Below, piece by piece: positions 29,273 through 37,077 of a DNA stretch of 64,000 nucleotides. The DNA lies in assembly GCA_963663945.1 (NCBI GenBank), contig OY760687.1:1-64000 (forward strand). The letters run 5' to 3'. The notes under the pieces are model-generated. The model saw nothing but the letters and a program-made list of their open reading frames with translations, ran no database searches and was not told where the DNA came from. Numbering within the stretch: position 1 is the first letter of the stretch; every line of letters begins with the position of its first letter. Both the position numbers and the translations under genes were made by a program. Source of the stretch: Bin87 sp963663945. GTDB lineage: Bacteria; Chloroflexota; Dehalococcoidia; Lucifugimonadales; UBA3495.

Positions 29273-29560
29273 CGTGGAGTGTTCGACGATCCACTCCCGT
29301 GTGGCTAATGCCGGGATTCCGTAGCGTTCACTGGATCCCTGCGGGGCAATGTCCGAGAGCGTCACGAACTGTGGCAGTTGGCCGCATACGGGGAACTCGA
29401 AGAGGGCGGTGTCGTCTTCCATGCAGGCGATGAGCAACGGCATGTGGTCGTTCTCACAGATTTCGGCAACGGGCCCGTTGCCGAGTCCATCGACGTAGAT
29501 GGCTGAGCCGAGCGTCAGCGCCGATGCGTTAGGTTCTTCGACGCACAGGAGTGACCTCAT
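29255..29560 (-). CDS. Hypothetical protein, 3' end formed by TnpB element
   Basis: 101 aa (MRSLLCVEEPNASALTLG...), following the Cys-rich gene at 29567 with a 6-nt gap. Its last ~6 codons lie within copy A of the TnpB element (left end ~29272), so the natural C terminus (…REWIVEHSTP) has been replaced by element sequence. Acidic, soluble, no family recognised. Confidence 0.5.
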   Translation of the reverse strand: MRSLLCVEEPNASALTLGSAIYVDGLGNGPVAEICENDHMPLLIACMEDDTALFEFPVCGQLPQFVTLSDIAPQGSSERYGIPALATREWIVEHSTPSTKE

Positions 29561-29566
29561 GGCCGT

Positions 29567-29797
29567 CTAGGGACATTCCCACCGTGCGGGCTGCGGTGGG
29601 CCGTCGGGGCTGTTCGCCCATTGTTGGATGGCACGGACGGCACTATTCGAAGAGCGGTAGCAACCCGTAACTTCCATGAAGACGCCGTCGTCTCGGATGC
29701 GGCAGAAGCGGCACGTGCCCTTGGCCTTGTCGCAGACGCACTGGTCGGGGTCTTCGACGCTGCCGGCCCAGTGGAGTTCGTCCGGGCTGCACGCCAT
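29567..29797 (-). CDS. Short Cys-rich protein, paralogue of the HNH fusion at 38575
   Basis: 76 aa. PDELHWAGSVEDPDQCVCDK and the following CRFCRIRDDG...VTGCYRSSNSAVRAIQQWA match residues ~36-100 of the 38575 gene product almost step for step (PGELHWSGSVEDPDACECHG...VTGCYRSANSAVRTLQHWA). Four or more conserved Cys suggest a zinc-binding domain. Upstream, the frame continues without ATG to a TAG two codons after an ATG near 29870, which suggests a broken longer N terminus. Confidence 0.55.
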   Translation of the reverse strand: MACSPDELHWAGSVEDPDQCVCDKAKGTCRFCRIRDDGVFMEVTGCYRSSNSAVRAIQQWANSPDGPPQPARWECP

Positions 29798-30137
29798 GAG
29801 CGCGGCATGGCACTGGCTGATGGTGGGCGGGTGCCGCTGAACGTCGTGTCGCAGTGACTACGCCATGGAGAACGTGCCGTAGCAGGCCGACTTGGCCGTT
29901 TTGCGCCTCGGTTCCGGGTAACGGAGACGAGGCGTTTCTGTTTGTTGTCGTGACCCGGGGTGACGAATCGCCGCCCGGGGCGTTTGAACCCGGATTTCGT
30001 GCTCAAAACTGCCGGAAAACGGAGTTTTGTGTGTAAACGGTTCGGTGTCTTTTTGCGACGGTAAAATCCCGCCGGAATGTGCCTGAGTGCGTGGATGACA
30101 TGGGAAAGAAATTGCAACCTCGGAGGATTTCAGGGTC
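29798..30137. promoter_or_regulatory. Divergent intergenic region with palindromic stem
   Basis: The space between minus-strand 29567 and plus-strand 30138. CAAAACT...AGTTTTG with an inner CCG/CGG forms an interrupted hairpin at 30004-30029, a candidate operator or bidirectional terminator. GGAGG lies 12 nt before the GTG at 30138. No gene seen. Confidence 0.35.
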
Positions 30138-30632
30138 GTGCTGAAGCAGGAACGGAAAGCAGTTGATCCCGCCGATAGTTCGGCGGAGATGAACCGGATC
30201 GCGACCGACTGGTGGCGGGACAGCAGTGGTGCGTTGGTGCCTGGTGAGGGTGAAGGGGTGACGGTGTTCGAGATCCTGTTCCAAGACGACTGTAGGTATT
30301 TCGGCTTCACTGGCACGAGCGTGTTCGAACGATTGGTGGAGTTGTCCAACGGGCTGGTGGACGTTCGGTCCAATTCATTCGTGGGCGAACACTGCCGGCG
30401 GTTGTCCTACGTGGTGAGGTGTGTGGCTTCGAATTTGGATAGAGGCACAGGTAGGGAACTTCGAGAGCTGCTGGTTTCCGAGGCTCCGGATGGAGTTTTA
30501 CGGATCGATGGAACGACGGCGATGTCGCCGAAATGCTGGTTGAAAAAGGGCGACGATAACGCCGAGGTTATGACCTTTGCGGAGTGGGCAAAAACGACGA
30601 GCGGAGGATTCAAACAGAGCAATCCTGAGTAG
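30138..30632 (+). CDS. Hypothetical protein upstream of recombinase chain
   Basis: 164 aa from GTG with GGAGG upstream at somewhat long spacing. Soluble, mixed alpha/beta (VTVFEILFQDDCRYFGFTG), with Cys scattered and no motif. It ends three bases before the palindrome at 30635 that precedes the recombinases. It could be a regulator or cargo of the element, but I cannot assign it. Confidence 0.5.
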   Translation: MLKQERKAVDPADSSAEMNRIATDWWRDSSGALVPGEGEGVTVFEILFQDDCRYFGFTGTSVFERLVELSNGLVDVRSNSFVGEHCRRLSYVVRCVASNLDRGTGRELRELLVSEAPDGVLRIDGTTAMSPKCWLKKGDDNAEVMTFAEWAKTTSGGFKQSNPE

Positions 30633-30634
30633 GA

Positions 30635-30692
30635 ATGCACGTAAAAAGGTATTTACGTGCATCGGAGATCTCCGGCTGTTTTTTACGTGCAT
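30635..30692. repeat. 11-bp perfect inverted repeat plus a third copy
   Basis: ATGCACGTAAA (30635-30645), 6-nt spacer, then TTTACGTGCAT (30652-30662). A further TTTACGTGCAT lies at 30682-30692, about 115 bp upstream of the first recombinase start. The symmetric arrangement plus an ordered third site looks like recombinase or repressor binding sites, or an element end. No T tract, so a terminator is unlikely. Confidence 0.6.
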
Positions 30693-30806
30693 CTGAACTG
30701 GATTTCGATTTTGATGACACCATCTGGGGTTTTTCCTCCCGTTTTGGATTCTCGCTTTTATAGAATGGGCAAATCAAACTCGCGTTCTACAAAAGGAGTG
30801 TGGATT

Positions 30807-31925
30807 ATGGCAGGACGTAGGACTTCTCGCGGCTCACGAAAAGGCCGCAGTTACCGGGGCCGGCGGGAACCGGCTGCCCGTCGGGTCAACCCTGAGGACG
30901 TGGCGGTTGGCCTCGCCGTGGAAGACGTGCAGGAAGTGGTCGGCTACATGTTCGATCCTAAAGCCGACGGCACAAAGGATGTCTACGGAAAGCATTGGCT
31001 GTACTTCAACCGCTGGTACGGGCGTCTTCGGGCGGAGATGCCTGAGCTTGGCGCCGACAACGCCAGGCCGCTCAATTTGTCTGAAATTGACACTGATCAC
31101 GTCCGAGTTTATCTGAAGACGAACCGGGTAAATCGCCACCGCTCCGTGTCGTGGCTGTGCTGCGCTGCCGCAGCCATCAGGGCAGCCCTCGAATTTGAGC
31201 GTCTGGAACACGAGGTGGACTGGGCACTGGTTGGGAGAGCCCTGCGGAAATATCGCAGGAGGGACCGGACTGTGCCGAAAGGCGTGGACGGGATAACTCG
31301 TGAGCTTTTCGAGATGATCGAGGCCTCGGCTCTGCGTCCCAAGGACGGCGAGTGGCCTGAGCACACCAGGAGTCGGGCTGCTTTCGACCTCGCTCTGATC
31401 GCGCTCATGCGCGACTGCCTGCTGAGGCGTTCTGAGGCGGCGGCCGTCACGTGGGGCCACATCAAGGTCGAGTGCAAGCCTGGCCATGTGTACGGCGTGC
31501 TGACCATCCCGTTCGGGAAAACCGATCAGTATGGCAACGGTGAGGTTGCCTACATCCACATCTCCACTCTGGTGAGGCTGCAGGAGATGGCGGTTGCGCG
31601 CGGGAGGGACCCGAGCAATCCGAAACAGTCGGTGTTCGGGATTACCGGTGGGCAGATCGCTCGCCGGATCAAGCAAGCGTGCGAGCATGCCGGCTTGATG
31701 GGCAAGTTCGCCGGGCACTCGCCCAGGGTGGGGATGGCCATGGACCTCGCCACCTACAACACCCCGCTGGTCGGAATCATGCAGTCCGGCCGGTGGCGGA
31801 TTCCAGCGACCGTGATGCGCTACATACGGTCGATTGCCGTCGGCGACGGCGCGGTCGCCCGCCTGCACCGTCGCTGGAACCGTGTGGCTATGTCGGGGCC
31901 GGTGCCGGCCGAGGAGTGGAAGTGA
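30807..31925 (+). CDS. Tyrosine recombinase, first gene of the chain
   Basis: 372 aa; ATG 30807 has AAGGAG 9 nt upstream (the open frame extends back to 30657). An N-terminal Arg-rich tail, a SAM-like core-binding domain (~45-135), then the catalytic domain. Catalytic residues visible: Arg in LLRRSEAA (~204), Lys in GKTDQYG, HxxR in GHSPRVGMA (~302), GRW (~327), Tyr in MRYIRSI (~337). It would break and rejoin DNA through a 3'-phosphotyrosine. The stop overlaps the next start (GTGA), as in 'recombinase in trio' (RIT) elements; that label is inference. Confidence 0.88.
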   Translation: MAGRRTSRGSRKGRSYRGRREPAARRVNPEDVAVGLAVEDVQEVVGYMFDPKADGTKDVYGKHWLYFNRWYGRLRAEMPELGADNARPLNLSEIDTDHVRVYLKTNRVNRHRSVSWLCCAAAAIRAALEFERLEHEVDWALVGRALRKYRRRDRTVPKGVDGITRELFEMIEASALRPKDGEWPEHTRSRAAFDLALIALMRDCLLRRSEAAAVTWGHIKVECKPGHVYGVLTIPFGKTDQYGNGEVAYIHISTLVRLQEMAVARGRDPSNPKQSVFGITGGQIARRIKQACEHAGLMGKFAGHSPRVGMAMDLATYNTPLVGIMQSGRWRIPATVMRYIRSIAVGDGAVARLHRRWNRVAMSGPVPAEEWK

Positions 31926-32233
31926 TCGAACCCAAAGGACCGGAGTGGCTGGGCCTGGAGCTGATCCAGGCCTCTGGCCTGAAGCCGAAGGGAAAGAAGG
32001 CTTATTCGTGCCGTTGGCGCGGGTGGGTGTCCTGGTGCCACGAGATGGGGGTGAGTGCGCTGGCAGCTACCGCGGATGATGCCCTCATGTGGTTGCGTCA
32101 TGAGCAGCGCTCACGGTCAATGGTGATGGAAACCCGGAAGGCGGTGAACTTTGTTTACCAGAATCTGGGCATGGCCTCTCCCTTTAGGGAACGTGCGGTG
32201 ATGCGGGAGGTGTTCCCCAATAGCGGGCGTTGA
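31922..32233 (+). CDS. Stand-alone recombinase core-binding-domain protein
   Basis: 103 aa starting at GTG overlapping the previous stop by 4 nt. It contains only a SAM-like DNA-binding fold (KKAYSCRWRGWVSWCHEMG...ALMWLRHEQRS) resembling the N-terminal domains of the 34653 recombinase (VRDYLGWCHVNG...). There is no catalytic domain. The TGA stop is in the segment duplicated at the IS21 insertion (GTTGA). So this is probably a complete small gene rather than a truncated one. It could act as a DNA-binding partner or architectural subunit of the recombinases; inferred. Confidence 0.6.
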   Translation: MIEPKGPEWLGLELIQASGLKPKGKKAYSCRWRGWVSWCHEMGVSALAATADDALMWLRHEQRSRSMVMETRKAVNFVYQNLGMASPFRERAVMREVFPNSGR

Positions 32234-32316
32234 TAGACGACAATAAGGAATGCCTCTTGCGCCGACTATTCTTGCCGGTTGGGATGGTGTAAATCGTCCG
32301 GCACGGAGGTGCCGGA

Positions 32317-33819
32317 TTGATCAAGGACCGACAAGTCAGACTTTTGAGGCAAAAACGTATGGAAGGCAAGACACAGGAGACGGCGGCCGCCATGTCTGGG
32401 ATGAGCGTGCGGTCGGCGCGCAAATGGCAGAGTGGCCCGTTGCCGTCGGAGACCAAACCGGAGCGCTGGTGGCGCACTCGGTCCGACCCCTTCGACGGGG
32501 TGTGGGAAGAGGAGATTGAGCCCCTGCTGCGGGACGACCCCAAGGGCAAGCTGAAGGCAACGACGATTATCGAATGGCTGGAGGAGCAGCATCCTGGCCA
32601 GTTCAGCGCCTCCCAGCTGCGCACCCTGCAACGACGATTACAGGACTGGCGGGCGCTGAATGGCCCGGATCAGGAGGTTTACTTCCCCCAGGAGCATCCG
32701 CCGGGTCGGGAGGCCCAGTTTGATTTCACCCACTGCAGCGCCCTGGGGGTGACCGTCGCCGGTGAGCCCTACCCCCACCTGCTGTTTCAGCTGATCCTCA
32801 GCCACTCGGGCTGGCGCTACGCGGAGGTCGCCGCCGGCGAGACCTTCCTGGCCCTCAAGCAGGGATTACAGAATGCGCTCTGGGCCCTGGGCGGCGTACC
32901 GGAGGTGGTGCGTTCCGACAATACCTCTGCTGCCACCCACGAGATGAAACGCAGCCGAGGCCGGGCGCTAAACGACAATTACGCCGCCCTGCTGGACCAC
33001 TACGGTGTCCGATCCACCCGCATCAATCCTGGCAAGAGCCACGAAAACGGCGTTGCCGAGCACGCTCACTACCGTTTGAAGGATGCCGTGGACCAGGCTT
33101 TGATCATGCGCGGCAGCCGCGATTTCCACACCGCCGACGACTACGCCGGTTTCGTACGGGAGATGGTGGAGAAGCGAAACCGCCTGGTGCGGGGGAAGCT
33201 GGAGCAGGAAATGGCTTGCCTAAGACCCCTGCCGCCAGCCCCCATGCCGGAATACGCCAACTACCAGTCCAAGGTGCGCCGGTGGAGTACGATCCAGGTG
33301 GCGGGACGCAGCTACAGCGTCCCGTCCCGGCTCATTGGCAAGGTGGTACAGATCCGCCTCTATTCCGAGCACGTGGAAGTGTACTACAAGGGCCACTTTG
33401 TGGAACGCATGGCGCGCGTGCACGGTGATGGGGAAGTAAACGTCAATTACCGCCACGTGATCAATTCCCTGGTGCGCAAGCCCGGAGCATTCGCCCGGTA
33501 CCGCTTCAGGGAGCAGCTCTTTCCCACCCTGCACTTCCGGCTGGCCTACGATGCGCTCAGGCAGTGGCGCGGTGAGCGCGCCGACGTGGAGTACGTGCGC
33601 ATCCTGCACCTGGCGGCCACCACCATGGAGGTCATGGTGGACAGCGCCCTGTCGCTGCTGCTGGAGACCGGTCAGCCCTTCGACTACGCCGAGGTGCGGG
33701 AACTGGCCGAGCCCAGGGTGCCCCAGGCTCCGGTGCTGGTCCTCTCTGGGAAGCCGGACCTGAAGATCTACGACGGTCTGCTCACGAGCAGTACGGCCAT
33801 GGTGGGGGTGTGCGCATGA
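32317..33819 (+). CDS. istA: IS21 transposase IstA
   Basis: 500 aa. N-terminal helix-turn-helix (TQETAAAMSGMSVRSARKWQ), then a DDE integrase core: first Asp in AQFDFTHCS, second in VVRSDNTSAA, Glu in KSHENGVAEHAH. A C-terminal beta barrel follows (RSYSVPSRLIGKVVQIRLYS). It cuts and joins the IS ends with the help of IstB. The start ATG lies in the frame beginning MIKDRQVRLL. Full length with no damage seen. Confidence 0.93.
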   Translation: MIKDRQVRLLRQKRMEGKTQETAAAMSGMSVRSARKWQSGPLPSETKPERWWRTRSDPFDGVWEEEIEPLLRDDPKGKLKATTIIEWLEEQHPGQFSASQLRTLQRRLQDWRALNGPDQEVYFPQEHPPGREAQFDFTHCSALGVTVAGEPYPHLLFQLILSHSGWRYAEVAAGETFLALKQGLQNALWALGGVPEVVRSDNTSAATHEMKRSRGRALNDNYAALLDHYGVRSTRINPGKSHENGVAEHAHYRLKDAVDQALIMRGSRDFHTADDYAGFVREMVEKRNRLVRGKLEQEMACLRPLPPAPMPEYANYQSKVRRWSTIQVAGRSYSVPSRLIGKVVQIRLYSEHVEVYYKGHFVERMARVHGDGEVNVNYRHVINSLVRKPGAFARYRFREQLFPTLHFRLAYDALRQWRGERADVEYVRILHLAATTMEVMVDSALSLLLETGQPFDYAEVRELAEPRVPQAPVLVLSGKPDLKIYDGLLTSSTAMVGVCA

Positions 33820-34628
33820 TGGACACCGACACCAGCGTGATCCCGGAGCGCATCGGTCAGCTCTGCCGCGAATTCAAGCTGCCCACCATGGGCGCTCAGT
33901 CGGTGGCCCGTTTCACCGAGGCTGGCCACGGCGAGGCCCTGTCCACCTTCCTGGAGGTGCTGGAGCAGGAAGCCGAGGATCGCCGCCACCGGCGCATCAA
34001 CCGGCTGCGTCAGGCGTCCCGGCTCCCCTCGGGCAAGACCTGGGAGACCTTCGAGCATCACCGGATGCCCCTCGCTCTACGGCAGCAGATGGACCAACTG
34101 GCCCAGGGCAGCTTCGTGGATCACGGCGTCAACGTGCTGGCCTTCGGGCTCCCCGGCACCGGCAAGACCCACGCGCTCTGCGCTCTGGGACACCGCCTGG
34201 TGGAGGCCGGCCACTCCGTCCTCTTCGCACCGGCCTACCGTCTGGTGCAGGATCTGCTGGCCGCCAAGCGTGACTTCGACCTGCCCCGACAACTGCGCAA
34301 GCTGGACAACTTCGACTTCCTCCTCCTGGACGATCTCGGCTACCTGCCCCAGGGTACTGAGGAGTCCGAGGTCCTCTTCACCCTCATCGCAGAACGCTAC
34401 GAACGCCGGTCGTTGGGCATCACGTCCAACCTGGTCTTCTCGGAGTGGGAGCGCATCTTTGCCAATCCCATGGCCACCGCCGCAGCGATTGACCGGGTGG
34501 TTCACCACTCCGTCATCCTGGAATTCGACGTCCCCAGCTACCGGACTGACGCAGCACAGCAACGCGGCGAGACTGCCGCGGCCGACGCCAACGCTGCGCC
34601 TGCCAAGGAGGTGAACCGGCAAAACTAA
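33816..34628 (+). CDS. istB: IS21 helper ATPase IstB
   Basis: 270 aa from ATG 33816, overlapping the istA stop (ATGA). Walker A GLPGTGKTH (~109-117), Walker B FLLLDDLGYLP, sensor-type residues after SLGITSNLVFSEW: a DnaC-like AAA+ ATPase. It selects and remodels target DNA for IstA. Length is standard and the frame intact, so the element may be active. Confidence 0.93.
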   Translation: MMDTDTSVIPERIGQLCREFKLPTMGAQSVARFTEAGHGEALSTFLEVLEQEAEDRRHRRINRLRQASRLPSGKTWETFEHHRMPLALRQQMDQLAQGSFVDHGVNVLAFGLPGTGKTHALCALGHRLVEAGHSVLFAPAYRLVQDLLAAKRDFDLPRQLRKLDNFDFLLLDDLGYLPQGTEESEVLFTLIAERYERRSLGITSNLVFSEWERIFANPMATAAAIDRVVHHSVILEFDVPSYRTDAAQQRGETAAADANAAPAKEVNRQN

Positions 34629-34652
34629 TCGACGATAAATCGGCAAGAATGG

Positions 34653-36341
34653 TTGACGCGGGACAGGCGTCACGGTCCTGAGGAGGAGTACAACCCGTAC
34701 GCCAGGGGGGCCCACAGGCTGCGGGTACGCGATTACCTGGGATGGTGCCATGTGAACGGTCGGGCTGCCTTGCCTGGGAGTGGCCCGCAGGTGGCGGAGT
34801 TTCTGAGGACTGTGGCCGAGGACTTCTCCTATGGGATGGTTGACCACGCCAGCGCGGGCGTATCGAGGTACTTGGAGGAAAATGGTTTTCCTGGTACGAG
34901 GCATCACCCGGCGGTGCAGAAGGCGATGCGAGAGTGCGAGGAGATCTGCAACAATCAGGCGCCTCGGGAGCAGCGGGTCAAGACGACGGAGCGACGTAAC
35001 GCTGTCCAGTCGCAATGGAAGAAGTGGTGCGACGATGAGGGCGTTGATTGGAAATGCGCCGGTGAGGATGATGCGCTGAAGTACCTGCGGGGTTTGGAAT
35101 ATCAACGCACTGCAGCGATGAGGGTGCATCAGCTTTCCCTGCTTTATGAGGAGATCGAGGAGAATCCTTTCGCCAGTGAGCGTGTGGAGAAGTGGCGGAG
35201 TGAACACGTTCGGCGGATGGGAGAAGATCCTGCTGAGGACTGGCGGGTGAATGTTCGGGCTGGGGAGGTTATTCAGGAAGCGAAGGCTGCTAAGGAGCTG
35301 CGGCCTATTCGGTTGGCGGTTGGCCTGACGTTGGATGATGTCGAGGGTCTGGATGATGATCTCAGCGGCGAATACGCGGATAGCACGCTGAAGAGCTACG
35401 GAGATCATTTCGCAGGGTTTGAAGCCTGGCTACTTGGTTTGGGAGTTTCTCTTGACCAGGTGGTGGACCAGCACGTTGGGGCCTACCTGAAGCATAAGAG
35501 CGTTACTAACAAGGTGAGCTCCCTACGGGCAATTTTGGCCGGGCTGGCGATGATGTTCGAAGAGATGAAAGATGTTTGGCGCCTCGAGGAAAATCCGGCG
35601 GTGACCGGCCTGGCGGACAGTTATTTGCGCAAGCTGCAGCGTGAGCGGCGAGAGCGGGCTGCGCAGATGGATCCGATACGGGAGAAACATTATCAGGCGG
35701 TGATGGCGAGTGTATGGAAGCCGTTGGTGGGTGAAAGGTCGGAGAGGGTGGAGTTGCGTGCTGCGCTGGTGGTGGCCCTCTTCAGCGTGATGTCCGATGG
35801 GATGCTACGGGCTGGGGAAGCGGCTGCGGCACGTTGGAGTAATGTGTCCCGTAGTTCGGACGGGAGCGGCCGGCTGTACGTGCCGTTCTCAAAAACTGAT
35901 CAGGTTGGAGAGGGTGAATACGTCTACCTCTCCCGGCGGAGCATGAAGGCGCTGGATAACCTGAGGGAGGTGAGGCGGGGACAGGGTGGTGTGCAGCCGA
36001 GGGATGACCATATTTTCAAGGTGGGTCCAAGGGAGATGCTTGTCATGGTGCGTGAAGCCTGTCGGGCTGCCGGCTTGGAGGGCCATTTCGGTACGCATAG
36101 CTTCAGGATTGGCATGGCTCAGGAGCTCGCGGTGGCCGGGTTTGGCTTGGCGCTCATCATGCGGGCTGGACGGTGGGATTCTCCCGACATGCCGGCGTAT
36201 TACATCAGAGGGTTAGATGTGGCCGAAGGCGCCATTGCTGAGCTGCACCGGGTCTGGGATAGGGGTGGCGACCGTGTGCTCGAAGAGGCGAAGGGCATTG
36301 ACGTTCTGTCGACGTACGATTTCGTCAGATTGGCGGGATGA
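34653..36341 (+). CDS. Tyrosine recombinase with three tandem core-binding domains
   Basis: 562 aa from TTG 34653. Without IS21 this TTG would overlap the previous TGA as TTGA. About residues 10-90, 115-170 and 240-310 each look like SAM-like core-binding domains (RVRDYLGWC; VQSQWKKWCDDEG; STLKSYGDHFAGFEAWL). The catalytic domain has Arg in LRAGEAAAA (~383), Lys in SKTDQVGEG, HxxR in GTHSFRIGMA (~480), GRW and Tyr in PAYYIRG (~515). All catalytic residues are present. Three DNA-binding domains on one recombinase is unusual. Confidence 0.85.
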   Translation: MTRDRRHGPEEEYNPYARGAHRLRVRDYLGWCHVNGRAALPGSGPQVAEFLRTVAEDFSYGMVDHASAGVSRYLEENGFPGTRHHPAVQKAMRECEEICNNQAPREQRVKTTERRNAVQSQWKKWCDDEGVDWKCAGEDDALKYLRGLEYQRTAAMRVHQLSLLYEEIEENPFASERVEKWRSEHVRRMGEDPAEDWRVNVRAGEVIQEAKAAKELRPIRLAVGLTLDDVEGLDDDLSGEYADSTLKSYGDHFAGFEAWLLGLGVSLDQVVDQHVGAYLKHKSVTNKVSSLRAILAGLAMMFEEMKDVWRLEENPAVTGLADSYLRKLQRERRERAAQMDPIREKHYQAVMASVWKPLVGERSERVELRAALVVALFSVMSDGMLRAGEAAAARWSNVSRSSDGSGRLYVPFSKTDQVGEGEYVYLSRRSMKALDNLREVRRGQGGVQPRDDHIFKVGPREMLVMVREACRAAGLEGHFGTHSFRIGMAQELAVAGFGLALIMRAGRWDSPDMPAYYIRGLDVAEGAIAELHRVWDRGGDRVLEEAKGIDVLSTYDFVRLAG

Positions 36342-36562
36342 GCGGACTGGGAGATGCGGTACTCCAGTGTCAGAAAATTGCGAAACTAAATTTGCGCGAC
36401 CGTGAACAGCAACGGAGGGCGCTGGAGCGCCCGTATGCGTTGCTCTTGCCCGAAGTCCTACGGCTGTTCACCGGGTCCGACCTGATGGCAGGATTTCCTG
36501 CCCCGCCGCGGTGGCTACACCGCGGAGCTGTACGTTTTCTCCCGCTATTACGTCGGCGTTGA
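36338..36562 (+). CDS. Possible fourth gene of the recombinase chain, truncated
   Basis: Starts ATG overlapping the previous stop by ATGA. Up to about residue 43 (…LLLPEVLRLFTGSD) it reads as protein; beyond that it runs antisense through the TnpB-like relic at 36468. If real, its tail was lost to that insertion. No family recognised. Confidence 0.35.
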   Translation: MSGLGDAVLQCQKIAKLNLRDREQQRRALERPYALLLPEVLRLFTGSDLMAGFPAPPRWLHRGAVRFLPLLRRR

Positions 36563-36670
36563 ATCCTTTCCGGCATTTCATGCTCCGGAAGTTGTCCTGC
36601 GTCCGCCGGTTGTCGGAGGCGACGTGGCCGCATCCTGGGCACGTCTGGCTCGTGTGGGCTCCTTGGTCTT
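36468..36670 (-). pseudogene. TnpB-like zinc-ribbon remnant
   Basis: The minus strand reads HTSQTCPGCGHVASDNRRTQ followed by a garbled Cys pair (SMKCRKGFNADVIAGENVQLRG), the C-terminal ribbon and third RuvC Asp region (FNADVIA) of an IS605 OrfB. Just upstream the frame breaks by one base. It is only an end fragment of a third TnpB type, distinct from copies A and B. Confidence 0.6.
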
Positions 36671-37077
36671 CTCCGTGGCGATCAGCAGGATTTGGTCCAG
36701 CAGGCGGGTTCCAGGCGGGTTGATGTCCCAGTATTGCTTCTCCTTGGATCGCCATGATGACGAGTCAGGCACGCTGTTCCGCGCGATGTCCGTGGTCCGG
36801 TGTGCTGCCAGCAGGTATCCCCAACGTCGCTCGAGGGCCAGGGACTGATTGCCCACCTTTTCGGACAGAGCCTTTTCTGCAGCGTTGGCGGCGATCAGTT
36901 CGAGGGTCGAAGCCATTTGATCGATACTCCGTTTTTCGTCCTCGGTCAGATTTCGACCGCCGCGGTCGGTGTGGGCATCGATGTCCACGGCCTTTCTGCG
37001 ACGGTTGATGGCGTTCTGCTGGGAGCGGACCTCGCGTCGTGCGGATTTGAGCGCTGCGGCATCCATCCTGATGTTTG
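36671..37077 (-). pseudogene. Hypothetical gene body split from its start by TnpB copy B
   Basis: The minus strand reads (N)IRMDAAALKSARREVRSQQN and continues in good helical protein (RGGRNLTEDEKRSIDQMAS). It emerges directly from the right end of TnpB copy B at 37078. On the far side of the element an ATG with GAGGA upstream at ~38432 reads MAN. Joining AAC on both sides restores MANIRMDAAALK. So copy B sits within the third codon of this gene. Function unknown; the coiled 'NLTEDEKRSID' segment faintly recalls capsid delta domains, which I do not rely on. Confidence 0.5.

Larger units (their letters stand above)
32234..34651 (+). mobile_element. IS21-family insertion sequence
   Basis: Carries istA and istB in the usual order. 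ATTCTTGCCG occurs inverted near both ends (32268-32277 and complement at 34641-34650). GTTGA directly flanks at 32229-32233 and 34652-34656, fitting a 5-bp target duplication. The left edge extends ~33 bp beyond the inverted repeat. That extra sequence resembles the right end in direct orientation, as if left over from an IS21 tandem dimer. The left boundary is therefore uncertain by about 30 bp. Confidence 0.75.

Noticed and set aside
29557..30117. 186-codon minus ORF
   Set aside because: Ser/Arg/Thr/Pro-rich shadow frame; the 29567-29797 frame has a clear paralogue at 38575.
34077..35408. 443-codon minus ORF across istB and the recombinase
   Set aside because: Antisense to two strongly supported genes.
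36671..37077. Likeness to the N-terminal (delta) region of HK97 capsid proteins
   Set aside because: Rests on one short 'LTEDEKRSID' helix; no capsid core follows and no other phage structural gene is present.
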